The translations under genes and the position numbers were made by a program. A stretch of DNA of 64,000 nt from CAVWQV01 sp963757115 (GTDB lineage Bacteria > Pseudomonadota > Alphaproteobacteria > Acetobacterales > Acetobacteraceae): NCBI GenBank assembly GCA_963757115.1, contig CAVWQV010000006.1, positions 310,001 through 374,000 of the forward strand, in the 5' to 3' direction. This document shows, in pieces, positions 39,737 to 48,386 of this stretch. Positions within the stretch are counted from its first letter, which is position 1, and every line of letters begins with the position of its first letter. The notes under the pieces were generated by a model. That model did not search any database. It saw only the letters and a list, made by a program, of their open reading frames with translations, and was not told the DNA's origin.

Positions 39737-40522
39737 ATGTCGTCGTTGTTCGATTTGACCGGCAAAATCGCCGTGATCACCGGCTCCACCAAGGGAATCG
39801 GCCGCGCCATCGCCGAGCGCATGGCCGAGCACGGTGCAAAGGTCGTGATTTCGAGCCGCAAGGCGGACGCGTGCGAGGCCGTGGCGCAGGCCATCCGCGG
39901 CCGCGGCGGAGAGGCGATCCCGATACCTTGCCATGTTGGCCGCAAAGACGAACTGCAGGCCTTGTTCGACCGAACCGCGGCACATTGGGGCGGGATCGAC
40001 ATCCTGGTGTGCAACGCCGCCGTTAATCCGTACTACGGCCCGTCGGCGGGGATCACCGACGAGGCGTTCGACCGGGTGATGGGGACCAACGTCCGCAGCA
40101 ATCTATGGATGGCGAACATGGTGGCTCCCATCATGGTGGAGCGGGGCGGCGGGTCCATCACCATCATCTCTTCGATCGGCGGGCTGATCGGCTCGGCCAC
40201 ACTTGGGACGTATGGCATCTCAAAGGCGGCGGACATGCAGCTCGCGCGCAATCTCGCCGTCGAGTGGGGACCGCGCAACGTTCGCGCGAATTGCATAGCG
40301 CCGGGCCTTATTCGCACCGATTTTGCCCGCGCACTTTGGGAGAACCCGGAGAACTATCGCAAGCGGACACGGAGCACGCCGTTGCAGCGCATCGGCGAGC
40401 CGGACGAGATCGCTGGCGCGGCAGTTATGTTGGCTGCCCCCGCCGGGCGGTTCATCACCGGGCAAACCATCGTCATCGACGGCGGCACGATGGCCGGATC
40501 CGTCGTCGCGGACGGCGAGTAG
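39737..40522 (+). CDS. short-chain dehydrogenase/reductase
   Basis: 261 aa from ATG 39737, with a GGGGGA site. Classical SDR features: nucleotide motif TGSTKGIG at about 16-23, NAAVNPYYG in the catalytic-Asn region, and the Y-x3-K pair in TYGISKAADM. The C-terminal FITGQTIVIDGGT is typical of the DHRS4-like/3-oxoacyl reductase branch. Substrate unknown. The epimerase gene follows 35 bases later. Confidence 0.87.
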   Translation: MSSLFDLTGKIAVITGSTKGIGRAIAERMAEHGAKVVISSRKADACEAVAQAIRGRGGEAIPIPCHVGRKDELQALFDRTAAHWGGIDILVCNAAVNPYYGPSAGITDEAFDRVMGTNVRSNLWMANMVAPIMVERGGGSITIISSIGGLIGSATLGTYGISKAADMQLARNLAVEWGPRNVRANCIAPGLIRTDFARALWENPENYRKRTRSTPLQRIGEPDEIAGAAVMLAAPAGRFITGQTIVIDGGTMAGSVVADGE

Positions 40523-40557
40523 CGGCCCCGACCAGCGCCGAGAGGCCGCAGGCAGCC

Positions 40558-41529
40558 GTGGCGGATCTGGTGCTTGTCACGGGCGGGGCCGGGTTCATCG
40601 GCTCGCACTTGTGCGACGGTTTGCTACGCGCCGGGCGACGGGTCCGGGTCCTCGACGACCTGTCCTCGGGGAACCGCGCCAATCTGGCGAGCGGGACCGA
40701 GCTCATGGTCGGCGATGTGACGGATGCTGGAACGGTTCGGGCCGCGCTCGAGGGCGTCACGGCGTGCTGTCACTTGGCGGCGATCGCCTCCGTCGACCGC
40801 GGAATACGCGACTGGGCCGGGACGCACCGGGTCAACCTCACCGGCACGATCGTTCTGTTGGAAGCGCTGCGGGGAAGCGCCATCCCGTTCGTCTACGCCT
40901 CCTCTGCGGCGGTTTACGGGGACTGCCCGGACCTGCCGCTGCACGAAAGCGCGACGAAGCGGCCGCTATCGGCCTATGGCGCCGACAAGTATGGCTGCGA
41001 GCTCCACGCGGCGGTGGCGACCCTCGTGCACGGCATTCCCACCACCGGACTGCGATTTTTCAATGTCTACGGACCACGACAGGACCCGCGCTCCCCTTAT
41101 TCCGGCGTGATCTCTATCTTTTGCGACCGGCTGACGACCGGTCGCCCAGTCGAGATTTTCGGCGACGGCGAGCAGAGCCGGGATTTCATCTACGTGGCTG
41201 ACGTCGTGGAGGTACTCCTTCGCGCCCTCGATCGGCGGGCGGACGCGCCGGACGTCTTCAACGTCTGCTCGGGCGACCCGATCTCCATCAACGAGTTGGC
41301 CGGCGTCATCGCAGAGCTTGCCGGGACCACCCTCGAGGCGCGGTTCCGGCCGGCGCGGGCGGGGGAGATTAGGCACTCGTCCGGTTCTCCCATGCGCGCG
41401 CAGGCCGCGCTTGGCCTGCCGGCGCCGACACCCCTCCGCATCGGCCTAAGCCGGACGCTCCGCTCGCTCGGCCAATCGACGGACCAAGCCCCACCTGACC
41501 AAACTTCGCGCGAATTCAACCAAAAGTAG
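40558..41529 (+). CDS. NAD-dependent sugar-nucleotide epimerase/dehydratase (GalE/WbpP-like)
   Basis: 323 aa from a GTG at 40558. Extended SDR: TGGAGFIGSHLCDGLL nucleotide motif, catalytic YASSAAVYG region with S-x-Y-x3-K represented by AYGADKYGCE, and the FFNVYGPRQDP sugar-binding loop. It acts on an NDP-sugar, most likely as a C4 epimerase or a 4,6-dehydratase-type enzyme. It immediately precedes the prsK-heptose gene run, so its product may feed the same glycan. Confidence 0.85.
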   Translation: MADLVLVTGGAGFIGSHLCDGLLRAGRRVRVLDDLSSGNRANLASGTELMVGDVTDAGTVRAALEGVTACCHLAAIASVDRGIRDWAGTHRVNLTGTIVLLEALRGSAIPFVYASSAAVYGDCPDLPLHESATKRPLSAYGADKYGCELHAAVATLVHGIPTTGLRFFNVYGPRQDPRSPYSGVISIFCDRLTTGRPVEIFGDGEQSRDFIYVADVVEVLLRALDRRADAPDVFNVCSGDPISINELAGVIAELAGTTLEARFRPARAGEIRHSSGSPMRAQAALGLPAPTPLRIGLSRTLRSLGQSTDQAPPDQTSREFNQK

Positions 41530-41866
41530 GATTTTTTGGCTAAATAGAACACGTTCGTATGGTTCGGCGTGGAATAATGTCGTGTTCTGCACGTGATTAT
41601 AGACAGACCCCCATCGTTTGTGCATTTTGTAGGGGTAGTCGCCGAACAAATGATCGCTGGTTGCGCATCGTGAAGCTGTGAGACCTTCATGGTCTTGAGG
41701 CGCCGGACGTTGCTGGGATATGGTCGCACGTCGTTCTGATCGCCTCGGCGATCAAGTGCTAATCAGTGCTGATTTGCCCTGATTTCAACATCTGACCGTG
41801 CCTTCAGGAGGGGCACGATAGAACACTGCTGTATGTCCATCCGAATGGCGTTTTGGGATTAGCCAG
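41530..41866. promoter_or_regulatory. AT-richer regulatory region upstream of prsK with three dyads
   Basis: 337 bases, AT-richer than either side, no gene. Three close inverted repeats are visible: an 18-base perfect palindrome (tgatcgcc-tc-ggcgatca, 41737-41754), a 14-base palindrome (aatcagtgctgatt, 41761-41774) and a hairpin cgtgcc/ggcacg (41797-41802 and 41812-41817). They could be operators, leader structures, or both. No convincing -24/-12 sigma-54 pair was found. Confidence 0.55.
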
Positions 41867-43936
41867 ATGTTGGCCGATGTTCCAGCTATTATTCTGTTGC
41901 ATACGGCTTGTGCGGCGATCTACGGCGTCCTCGTCGCGCTGATATTGCTGCACGCCCGGCTAAGCCGGACGGGCGCGATCCTGGCCGGCGCCTCCCTTGT
42001 CACCGCCATTTGGGCGATTGCGGTTGCCGTGCACTGGTCCGATCCCGCGACCGGCATCGCGGGCTGGCTGGAGCTCGCACGGTCTCTCGCCTGGTATTGC
42101 TTTACGCTGCATCTTTATCGACGGACCGTGTCGCGTGAGCGGCACCTGGGCCAGGCGATTGCTACGTCGGGGCTTGTCGCGGCGTTCCTGCTCGGGGCAG
42201 CGCCGCTGCTCGATCTGCTGGCAGGGCAATACGGCCCGAGCTTCTGGTCCATTGAGGTTGTGGCCCGGCTTGGTTTGGCGGTCTGCAACATTCTCCTGAT
42301 CGAGAATCTCTATTTTAATACGCCAGAGGAAGAGCGCTGGCACATCAACCTGCCGTGCATCGCGCTTGGCGGCCTGTTCTTGTACGATTTCGTCTTGTAC
42401 TCCGACGCCCTGCTGTTCCGCCGCATCTCCGTCCTGTTGTTCGAGGGCCGGGCGAGCATCACGGCGATGGTGGCCCCGCTGCTCGCGGTCGCGGCCGCCC
42501 GGAACCGAAACTGGCAGATCAACATCCACGTCTCGCGAACGGTGGTGTTTCACAGCGCCACGTTGATCGCGAGCGGGATATTCCTGCTCGCGCTCGCCGC
42601 CTCGGGGGAGGTGTTTCGCCACAGCGGGGCGGAATGGGGCGTGGTGGCGGAGACCAGCATCATCTTCGGCGGCATGGTCACCGTTGCGGTTCTGCTGACT
42701 TCCGGGTCGGCGCGGTCGCGCCTGCGCCGGCTCGTTGTCGAGCACTTCTTCATCCTTCGCTATGACTACCGCCGAGAGTGGATGCGCTGCATCGAGACCC
42801 TTGCGGCTCCCGAGGCCCATGTCGGCTTGCAGACGCGGGCCATTCGCGCCATCGCGGAGGTGGTGGACAGTCCGGGAGGCGCACTGTTCGTCCGCAACTC
42901 GAGCAATACCGCGTTTGTCTGGGCCGGTTCTTGGAACCTGCCCGCGGCGACCATTCCCGTGGCACTCGGTGACCCGTTCGTGGCGGCATTCCGGGACGGA
43001 GCCTGGATTGTGCAACTGAACCGCCTTGCCGACCCGCCTGAATGGGCGCGACCCTGGCCTAATCTCTGGCTGGCTGTCCCGCTCAGTCATGTCGGCCAAA
43101 TGATCGGGTTCGTGCTCGTTTGCAAATCGCGTGCGAAGTTCCGCCTCGAGCGAGAAACCTTCGACTTGCTGCGGATCGTCGGGCGGGAGGTCGCGGGTCA
43201 CATTGCCGAGCAGCGGGCCCGGCAGGTTCTGGCCCAGTCGCACGAGCTGCAGGAATACAGCAAGCGCTTCGCGTTCGTCGTCCACGACATCAAGAACGTG
43301 TCCAGTCAGCTCTCCATGCTGCTTTCCAACGCCGAGATCCACGTCGACAATCCCGAGTTCCAGCGCGACATGCTGAAGACGGTGCGGGCCTCGGTCGCCA
43401 AGGTCACCGCGTTGCTGACCCGCCTCGAGGCCAAGCCGGGCAATGCCGAGCGGGCCTTGATAACCCCGGCCGAGCGGGTGCCGCGTCTAGCCGCGGCCTG
43501 CCAGACCGCTCGGGGCGTCACTATCGACGTCCGCTTGGATGGGCAGAATGCGAGCGTCGTTATGGATCCCGGCGCATTCGATGCCGTGATCGCTCACCTG
43601 CTTGACAACGCTGTCGAGGCCTCGCCACGGCGGAAAACGGTGTCGGTCATCATCCGGCACGAGCCGCTCAGCGTTACGATCGACATCGCCGACAATGGGT
43701 CGGGCATGTCGGCCGAATTCATTCGCGACAAGCTGTTCGTTCCTTTCGCGTCCACCAAGGCCGGCGGCCATGGGATCGGGGCGTTCCAGTGCCGCGAGTT
43801 GGCGCGCGAATGTGGGGGAGATCTGGTGGCGATCAGCAAACCGGGTGTGGGCACCACGATGCGGCTTCTGCTACCCTCCGTTGCAGCCACGGGTGAGGCG
43901 TCCGGGACCGCCGCCTCAGCGGTCCGGGCGGCCTAA
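41867..43936 (+). CDS. prsK: sensor histidine kinase PrsK (PEP-CTERM/exopolysaccharide system)
   Basis: 689 aa. The N-terminal third is a multi-pass membrane region (about seven to eight helices), followed by a GAF-like domain (residues about 300-430), the HisKA-type segment FAFVVHDIKNVSSQLSM with the likely phospho-His, and an ATPase domain with DNAVEAS (N box), DNGSGMSAEF (G1) and GGHGIGAFQ (G2). The layout matches PrsK kinases that pair with PrsR. Its stop overlaps the prsR start (TAATG), so the two are coupled. It probably senses an envelope or exopolysaccharide cue; the signal is unknown. Confidence 0.93.
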   Translation: MLADVPAIILLHTACAAIYGVLVALILLHARLSRTGAILAGASLVTAIWAIAVAVHWSDPATGIAGWLELARSLAWYCFTLHLYRRTVSRERHLGQAIATSGLVAAFLLGAAPLLDLLAGQYGPSFWSIEVVARLGLAVCNILLIENLYFNTPEEERWHINLPCIALGGLFLYDFVLYSDALLFRRISVLLFEGRASITAMVAPLLAVAAARNRNWQINIHVSRTVVFHSATLIASGIFLLALAASGEVFRHSGAEWGVVAETSIIFGGMVTVAVLLTSGSARSRLRRLVVEHFFILRYDYRREWMRCIETLAAPEAHVGLQTRAIRAIAEVVDSPGGALFVRNSSNTAFVWAGSWNLPAATIPVALGDPFVAAFRDGAWIVQLNRLADPPEWARPWPNLWLAVPLSHVGQMIGFVLVCKSRAKFRLERETFDLLRIVGREVAGHIAEQRARQVLAQSHELQEYSKRFAFVVHDIKNVSSQLSMLLSNAEIHVDNPEFQRDMLKTVRASVAKVTALLTRLEAKPGNAERALITPAERVPRLAAACQTARGVTIDVRLDGQNASVVMDPGAFDAVIAHLLDNAVEASPRRKTVSVIIRHEPLSVTIDIADNGSGMSAEFIRDKLFVPFASTKAGGHGIGAFQCRELARECGGDLVAISKPGVGTTMRLLLPSVAATGEASGTAASAVRAA

Positions 43937-45405
43937 TGGCCGGGGCGTCGAACATTCGGAGACTTCATGCGTCCAGCCCGGGCGATGATGCGGTGACCAA
44001 ACCCAAGCTGCTCATCGTCGAGGACGACGAGGGCATTGCGTCGCAGTACCGCTGGGCGTTCCCAGGGTGCGAGCTGTTCATTACCCACGACCGTCGTCAA
44101 GCGATCGCCGTGGCGCAGCGGGAGAGCCCGGAGGTGGCGCTGATCGATCTCGGCCTGCCGCCCGACCCCGATGGGGTGAGCGAGGGGTTCGCGACGCTCG
44201 AGCAATTCCAGCGCATTTCGCCCGACACCAAGTCGATCGTGGTCACCGGCAACGGCCAGAAGCCGAATGCGCTCAAGGCGATCTCGATCGGCGCCTACGA
44301 TTTTTGCGAAAAGCCCACCGAGATCGAGGTGCTGCGGACCATCGTCGACCGCGCGGTCAGGCTGCGTCGCCTCGAGAACGAGAACCGGCGCCTGGCCGCC
44401 GTTCGGCCGAGCACACCGATCGAGCGCGTCATCACCGGCAATGACGCCATGCTGAAGGTTTGCCGGGACGTCGAAAAGCTCGCCGCCACCAACGTGCCGG
44501 TCCTGCTGCTTGGCGAGAGCGGCACCGGCAAGGAATTGCTGGCACAGGCGCTGCACGAGCTCGGCCCGCGCGCCCGCCAGCCGTTCGTTGCCATCAACTG
44601 CGGCGCCATCCCGGAGAACCTCCTGGAAAGCGAGCTGTTCGGGCACGAGCGAGGAGCCTTCACGGGCGCCGTGAAGCAGACCCTCGGCAAGATCGAGAAC
44701 GCCAATAAGGGGACGCTGTTCCTCGATGAGGTGGGGGACCTGCCGCATCCGCTACAGGTCAAGCTGCTGCGATTCCTGCAGGACCAAGTGATCGAACGGA
44801 TCGGCGGGAGGCAACGAATCCAGGTCGACGTCCGGATCGTCTCGGCGACCAACATCAGTTTGGAAGAGCGTGTGCAGACCGGGGCTTTCCGCAACGATCT
44901 GTTCTATCGGATGAACTCGGTCACAGTGCGGATTCCGCCGCTTCGAAACCGCGGCGGGGATACCATGCTGTTGGCCAATTTCTTCTTCAATCGTTATAAT
45001 CGTGAGTTTAGCCGAAGCCTGCGGGGGCTCACCGATCGAGCCGTGGCGGCCATCACCGAGCATTCCTGGCCCGGCAACGTGCGCGAGCTGGACAACCGCA
45101 TGAAGCGCGCAGTCATCATGGCGGAAGGCAAGCTGCTCGACGCGACGGATCTCGAGATCGGATCGGCGGAGGACAGCGTGGTCGACCTCGACTTGCGGGC
45201 GGCCCGGATGCGCGCGGAACGTGAGGTGATCCAGTTGGCTTTGGCGCGAAGCAACGGCGTCCTGTCGTCAGCTGCGCGGCTTCTCGGCGTGAGCCGGCCC
45301 ACGCTTTATGGATTGATGGAAGCGCATGACATGGACGCGGGCTCGTCCAAGCCGCCCGACCCCGGTTCCGACATTCTGGTCGACAGCAAGCGCGGACAGG
45401 AGTGA
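43936..45405 (+). CDS. prsR: response regulator PrsR, sigma-54-dependent
   Basis: 489 aa. Receiver domain with the phospho-acceptor Asp in VALIDLGLPPD. AAA+ domain with Walker A GESGTGKELL, the sigma-54-contacting GAFTGA (ERGAFTGAV), Walker B GTLFLDEVGDL and RELDNRM. A C-terminal Fis-type helix-turn-helix (SAARLLGVSRPTLYGLM). This is the NtrC-like partner of PrsK that activates sigma-54 promoters of exopolysaccharide and PEP-CTERM-related genes. It therefore suggests that other sigma-54 promoters exist outside this window. Start ATG 43936 overlaps the prsK stop; a GTG at 43993 is an alternative. Confidence 0.94.
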   Translation: MAGASNIRRLHASSPGDDAVTKPKLLIVEDDEGIASQYRWAFPGCELFITHDRRQAIAVAQRESPEVALIDLGLPPDPDGVSEGFATLEQFQRISPDTKSIVVTGNGQKPNALKAISIGAYDFCEKPTEIEVLRTIVDRAVRLRRLENENRRLAAVRPSTPIERVITGNDAMLKVCRDVEKLAATNVPVLLLGESGTGKELLAQALHELGPRARQPFVAINCGAIPENLLESELFGHERGAFTGAVKQTLGKIENANKGTLFLDEVGDLPHPLQVKLLRFLQDQVIERIGGRQRIQVDVRIVSATNISLEERVQTGAFRNDLFYRMNSVTVRIPPLRNRGGDTMLLANFFFNRYNREFSRSLRGLTDRAVAAITEHSWPGNVRELDNRMKRAVIMAEGKLLDATDLEIGSAEDSVVDLDLRAARMRAEREVIQLALARSNGVLSSAARLLGVSRPTLYGLMEAHDMDAGSSKPPDPGSDILVDSKRGQE

Positions 45406-45459
45406 GCCGAGGCCATCCCCTTGAGAGCGGCGCCACGGCAGGCATGAAGCGAGGGTCCA

Positions 45460-46065
45460 GTGGCGGCGTCCCCTGACCGTGACTACATCGCTGGATATCT
45501 GGCCGAGACGGTTCGCTCGGTCAGCGCCTTTGCGGACGATTTGGGGGCCGTGGACCTGCTGTTCGCCATGGCCGAGGTCACCGCCGCGGCGATGCGTGGA
45601 GGCAACAAGCTTCTGATCGCAGGCAACGGCGGGAGTGCTGCCGACGCCCAGCACATCGCGGGCGAGTTCATCTCCCGCCTGATGTACGATCGCCGGCCGC
45701 TCCCGGCGATCGCGCTTACGACCGACACCTCCTCGCTCACCGCGACGGCAAACGACTACGGGTATGACCACGTGTTCGAACGCCAGGTGCTCGGACTTGG
45801 GCGGGAAGGTGACGTGTTCCTGGGCATCTCAACCTCGGGGAACTCGCCCAACATACTCCGCGCGCTGGACGCCGCGCGGAGCCGGGGCTTGACCACGCTG
45901 GGCTTTGCCGGCGCCGGCGGGGGCAAGATGCCGGAACGAACCGACCTGCTGCTCACCGCACCTTCCACGCAAACGCCGGTGATCCAGCAGGTCCACATTA
46001 TCGCGGCTCACGTGCTGTGCGCCTTGGTGGAACGGGCGCTTTGTCCGGCTGACGAAGCAAGCTGA
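45460..46065 (+). CDS. gmhA: sedoheptulose-7-phosphate isomerase GmhA
   Basis: 201-aa SIS-domain protein. Characteristic [16 protein letters not shown] and [17 protein letters not shown] sugar-phosphate loops, with the C-terminal [14 protein letters not shown] carrying the Glu/His region of phosphoheptose isomerases. It converts sedoheptulose-7-phosphate to D-glycero-D-manno-heptose-7-phosphate, the first step of heptose nucleotide synthesis. The next gene, the heptose guanylyltransferase/phosphatase fusion, follows after three bases. Located 54 bases after prsR. Confidence 0.93.
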   Translation: MAASPDRDYIAGYLAETVRSVSAFADDLGAVDLLFAMAEVTAAAMRGGNKLLIAGNGGSAADAQHIAGEFISRLMYDRRPLPAIALTTDTSSLTATANDYGYDHVFERQVLGLGREGDVFLGISTSGNSPNILRALDAARSRGLTTLGFAGAGGGKMPERTDLLLTAPSTQTPVIQQVHIIAAHVLCALVERALCPADEAS

Positions 46066-46068
46066 CGG

Positions 46069-47328
46069 GTGCGGCGGGGCTTGCACGAGATCACCGTTCG
46101 CCAATGCGCCGTGCTGGCTGGTGGGCTTGGGACGCGGCTCGGCGAGCTCACTACCGATACACCGAAACCGATCCTGCCCTGCGGTGACCGGCCGTTCCTT
46201 GCCTGGTTGCTTCGCGAGTTCGTCCGTTTCGGGGTTTCCGAGTTCCTGCTGCTGACCGGACACCTGTCGGCCAGGGTCGAGGAAAGCCTGCACGAAATCA
46301 CTGCGCACCTCCCCGGGACTGCGCGACTGTCCGTCTCGGAGGAGCCGTTTCGCGCCGGCACGGGGGGAGCCATCTTCCACGCCCGGGACCGTCTGGACGA
46401 ACGATTCCTGCTGATCAACGGCAATTCGATCTTCGACTGCAATCTTGCCGACCTGCTGGCAGCGTCGTCCGCGGATGGTGCCGACGTAGCCGGCCGTATT
46501 GTGCTCCGTTCGATGGAGGACGCCTCGCGTTATGGCGTGGTCGAACTCGAGGGCGACCGCGTCACCGCGTTCCGCCCACGGCCGCCGGAAGGCAGCGCCG
46601 GCCTGATCAACGGGGGGGTCTATTTGCTCAACCGCGCGCTGGTCGATGCGCTCTCGCCCCGCTGCTCGCTCGAGGCCGACGTGCTGCCCCGCCTCGCGCA
46701 GGCGGGCACGCTACGCGGCCTTCCGGCGCAAGGCTATTTCCGAGACATCGGCGTGCCTGCCGACCTCGCCCGTGCGAGGTCGGAGTTGCCGGAACGAATG
46801 CGGCGTCCCGCGCTGTTCCTAGACCGGGACGGGGTGATCAACGTGGACCACGGCTGGGTGGGCACGCGCGAGCGCTTCCAATGGGTGCCGGGTGCCATCG
46901 AGGCGATCCGCATGGCCACGGGAGCAGGCTGGCACGTGTTCGTGGCAACCAACCAGTCGGGGGTGGCGCGGGGCTACTACACCGAGGCCGCGTTGCAGGA
47001 ACTTCATGCCTGGATGACGGACGAGGTGCGGCGGCACGGCGGCACCATCGACGACATACGCTACTGTCCGTTCCACGAGGAAGCCGCCGTCCCAGCGTAC
47101 CGCCGCGCGAGTCCTTGGCGGAAGCCCGCGCCAGGCATGATCCTCGATTTGATCGCGCGCTGGGAGCTTGACCCGACCCGCTGCGTGCTGGTCGGCGATC
47201 AGGCCCGCGACATGGAGGCGGCGGCCGCCGCCGGCGTCGCCGGCCACCTCTTCACCGGCGGCGATCTTGCTTCCTTTATTCAACCAATTCTGCAACTATC
47301 GCGTGAGCCTGAGGCAACGAGAGGGTAG
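46069..47328 (+). CDS. bifunctional heptose-1-phosphate guanylyltransferase / heptose-1,7-bisphosphate 7-phosphatase (HddC-GmhB fusion)
   Basis: 419 aa, start GTG 46069. Residues about 10-235 are a nucleotidyltransferase (LAGGLGTRLGELTTDTPKPI). Residues 248-415 are a HAD-type phosphatase with nucleophile Asp252 and Asp254 (FLDRDGVIN), VATNQSGVARG and VLVGDQARDM. Together they perform the dephosphorylation of heptose-1,7-bisphosphate and its activation with GTP to GDP-heptose. Oddities: the usual NGD metal Asp of the transferase reads NGN (Asn119), and the phosphatase zinc loop keeps Cys333 and His336 but lacks the later Cys-x-Cys. Confidence 0.9.
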   Translation: MRRGLHEITVRQCAVLAGGLGTRLGELTTDTPKPILPCGDRPFLAWLLREFVRFGVSEFLLLTGHLSARVEESLHEITAHLPGTARLSVSEEPFRAGTGGAIFHARDRLDERFLLINGNSIFDCNLADLLAASSADGADVAGRIVLRSMEDASRYGVVELEGDRVTAFRPRPPEGSAGLINGGVYLLNRALVDALSPRCSLEADVLPRLAQAGTLRGLPAQGYFRDIGVPADLARARSELPERMRRPALFLDRDGVINVDHGWVGTRERFQWVPGAIEAIRMATGAGWHVFVATNQSGVARGYYTEAALQELHAWMTDEVRRHGGTIDDIRYCPFHEEAAVPAYRRASPWRKPAPGMILDLIARWELDPTRCVLVGDQARDMEAAAAAGVAGHLFTGGDLASFIQPILQLSREPEATRG

Positions 47329-47330
47329 GC

Positions 47331-48383
47331 ATGCCGCCGGACAGGAGGCAGGACGGCGCGACGGTGCGGGCGCGAGTGCCGCTGCGTCTCGGTCTTGCAG
47401 GGGGCGGAACAGACCTTGCCCCATACTGCGAGGAGCATGGCGGCGCCGTGCTGAATACAACGATAGGCCGCTATGCCTACGCTTTCATCGAGCCTTCCGC
47501 CGACGCGCGGGTGCATTTCGTCGCCCCCGACCTCGAGCAGGAAGAGAGCTTCCCGGCCGACCTCGGCGCTTTGAGCGATTCCTCGCTGCAGCTCCATGCC
47601 GGCGTGACACGGCGCATGATCGGCGCGTTCAACGGCGGCGTATTGCCGCCGATCCGGATCGTCTCCTATGTGGACGCTCCCGCCGGGTCGGGGCTTGGAT
47701 CTTCCTCGGCCCTGGTGGTGGCCCTGGTCGAAGCGTTCACGACATATCTCCATGCGCCGCTCGGCCCCTACGACGTCGCGCATCTGGCCTACGAGGTGGA
47801 GCGCATCGATCTCCAGCTTGCCGGGGGAAAGCAGGATCAATACGCCGCAACGTTCGGCGGGACGAACTTCATCGAGTTCCTTGCGGGCGACCGTGTGATT
47901 GTGAACCCGCTCCGGATCGCGGCACCGGTGCTGAGCGAGCTCGAAACGTCCATTGTAATCTGCTTCACGGGAGTGTCGCGGCGGTCGGAGGCGATCATCG
48001 CCGAGCAGCAAAAGCTGATGACCATGAGCGGCGGGAGCAATCTAGAAAGCCTGCATCAGCTTAAGCGCGATGCAATCGAGATGAAGGACGCTTTGCTGCG
48101 CGGCCAGGTCGCGCGGATCTCTGAGATCCTTGATCGATCCTGGACTGCCAAGAAGCGGACCGCGAGCGGGGTGAGCACCGACCACATCGAGGAGCTGTAC
48201 GGCCTCGCGCGTTTGCATGGTGCGACGGCCGGCAAGGTTTCGGGCGCCGGCGGGGGAGGGTTCATGATGTTCATGGTTCCGCCTTCGGCCCGCGTTCAGG
48301 TCATCCGGGCGCTAAATCGCGGCGGCGGGAGCGCATCGGGGGTGCGTTTCACGGGCGAGGGGGCCGAGTCCTGGGTCGTGTAG
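47331..48383 (+). CDS. hddA: D-glycero-alpha-D-manno-heptose-7-phosphate kinase (GHMP family)
   Basis: 350 aa. GHMP-kinase motifs: PLRLGLAGGGTDLAPYCEEHGG at the start, the ATP loop GSGLGSSSALVVALVEAF, and a C-terminal GKVSGAGGGGFMMF. HddA phosphorylates heptose-7-phosphate at C1 to the alpha-1,7-bisphosphate, the committed step towards the GDP-linked, not ADP-linked, heptose. With gmhA and the HddC-GmhB fusion it completes the pathway in three genes. A GAGAGGG site precedes the ATG, two bases after the upstream stop. Confidence 0.93.
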   Translation: MPPDRRQDGATVRARVPLRLGLAGGGTDLAPYCEEHGGAVLNTTIGRYAYAFIEPSADARVHFVAPDLEQEESFPADLGALSDSSLQLHAGVTRRMIGAFNGGVLPPIRIVSYVDAPAGSGLGSSSALVVALVEAFTTYLHAPLGPYDVAHLAYEVERIDLQLAGGKQDQYAATFGGTNFIEFLAGDRVIVNPLRIAAPVLSELETSIVICFTGVSRRSEAIIAEQQKLMTMSGGSNLESLHQLKRDAIEMKDALLRGQVARISEILDRSWTAKKRTASGVSTDHIEELYGLARLHGATAGKVSGAGGGGFMMFMVPPSARVQVIRALNRGGGSASGVRFTGEGAESWVV

Positions 48384-48386
48384 TCG

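Noticed and set aside
41446..41649. Possible small minus-strand gene upstream of prsK
   Set aside because: Overlaps the end of the epimerase gene, lacks motifs and a ribosome-binding site; the stretch looks regulatory.
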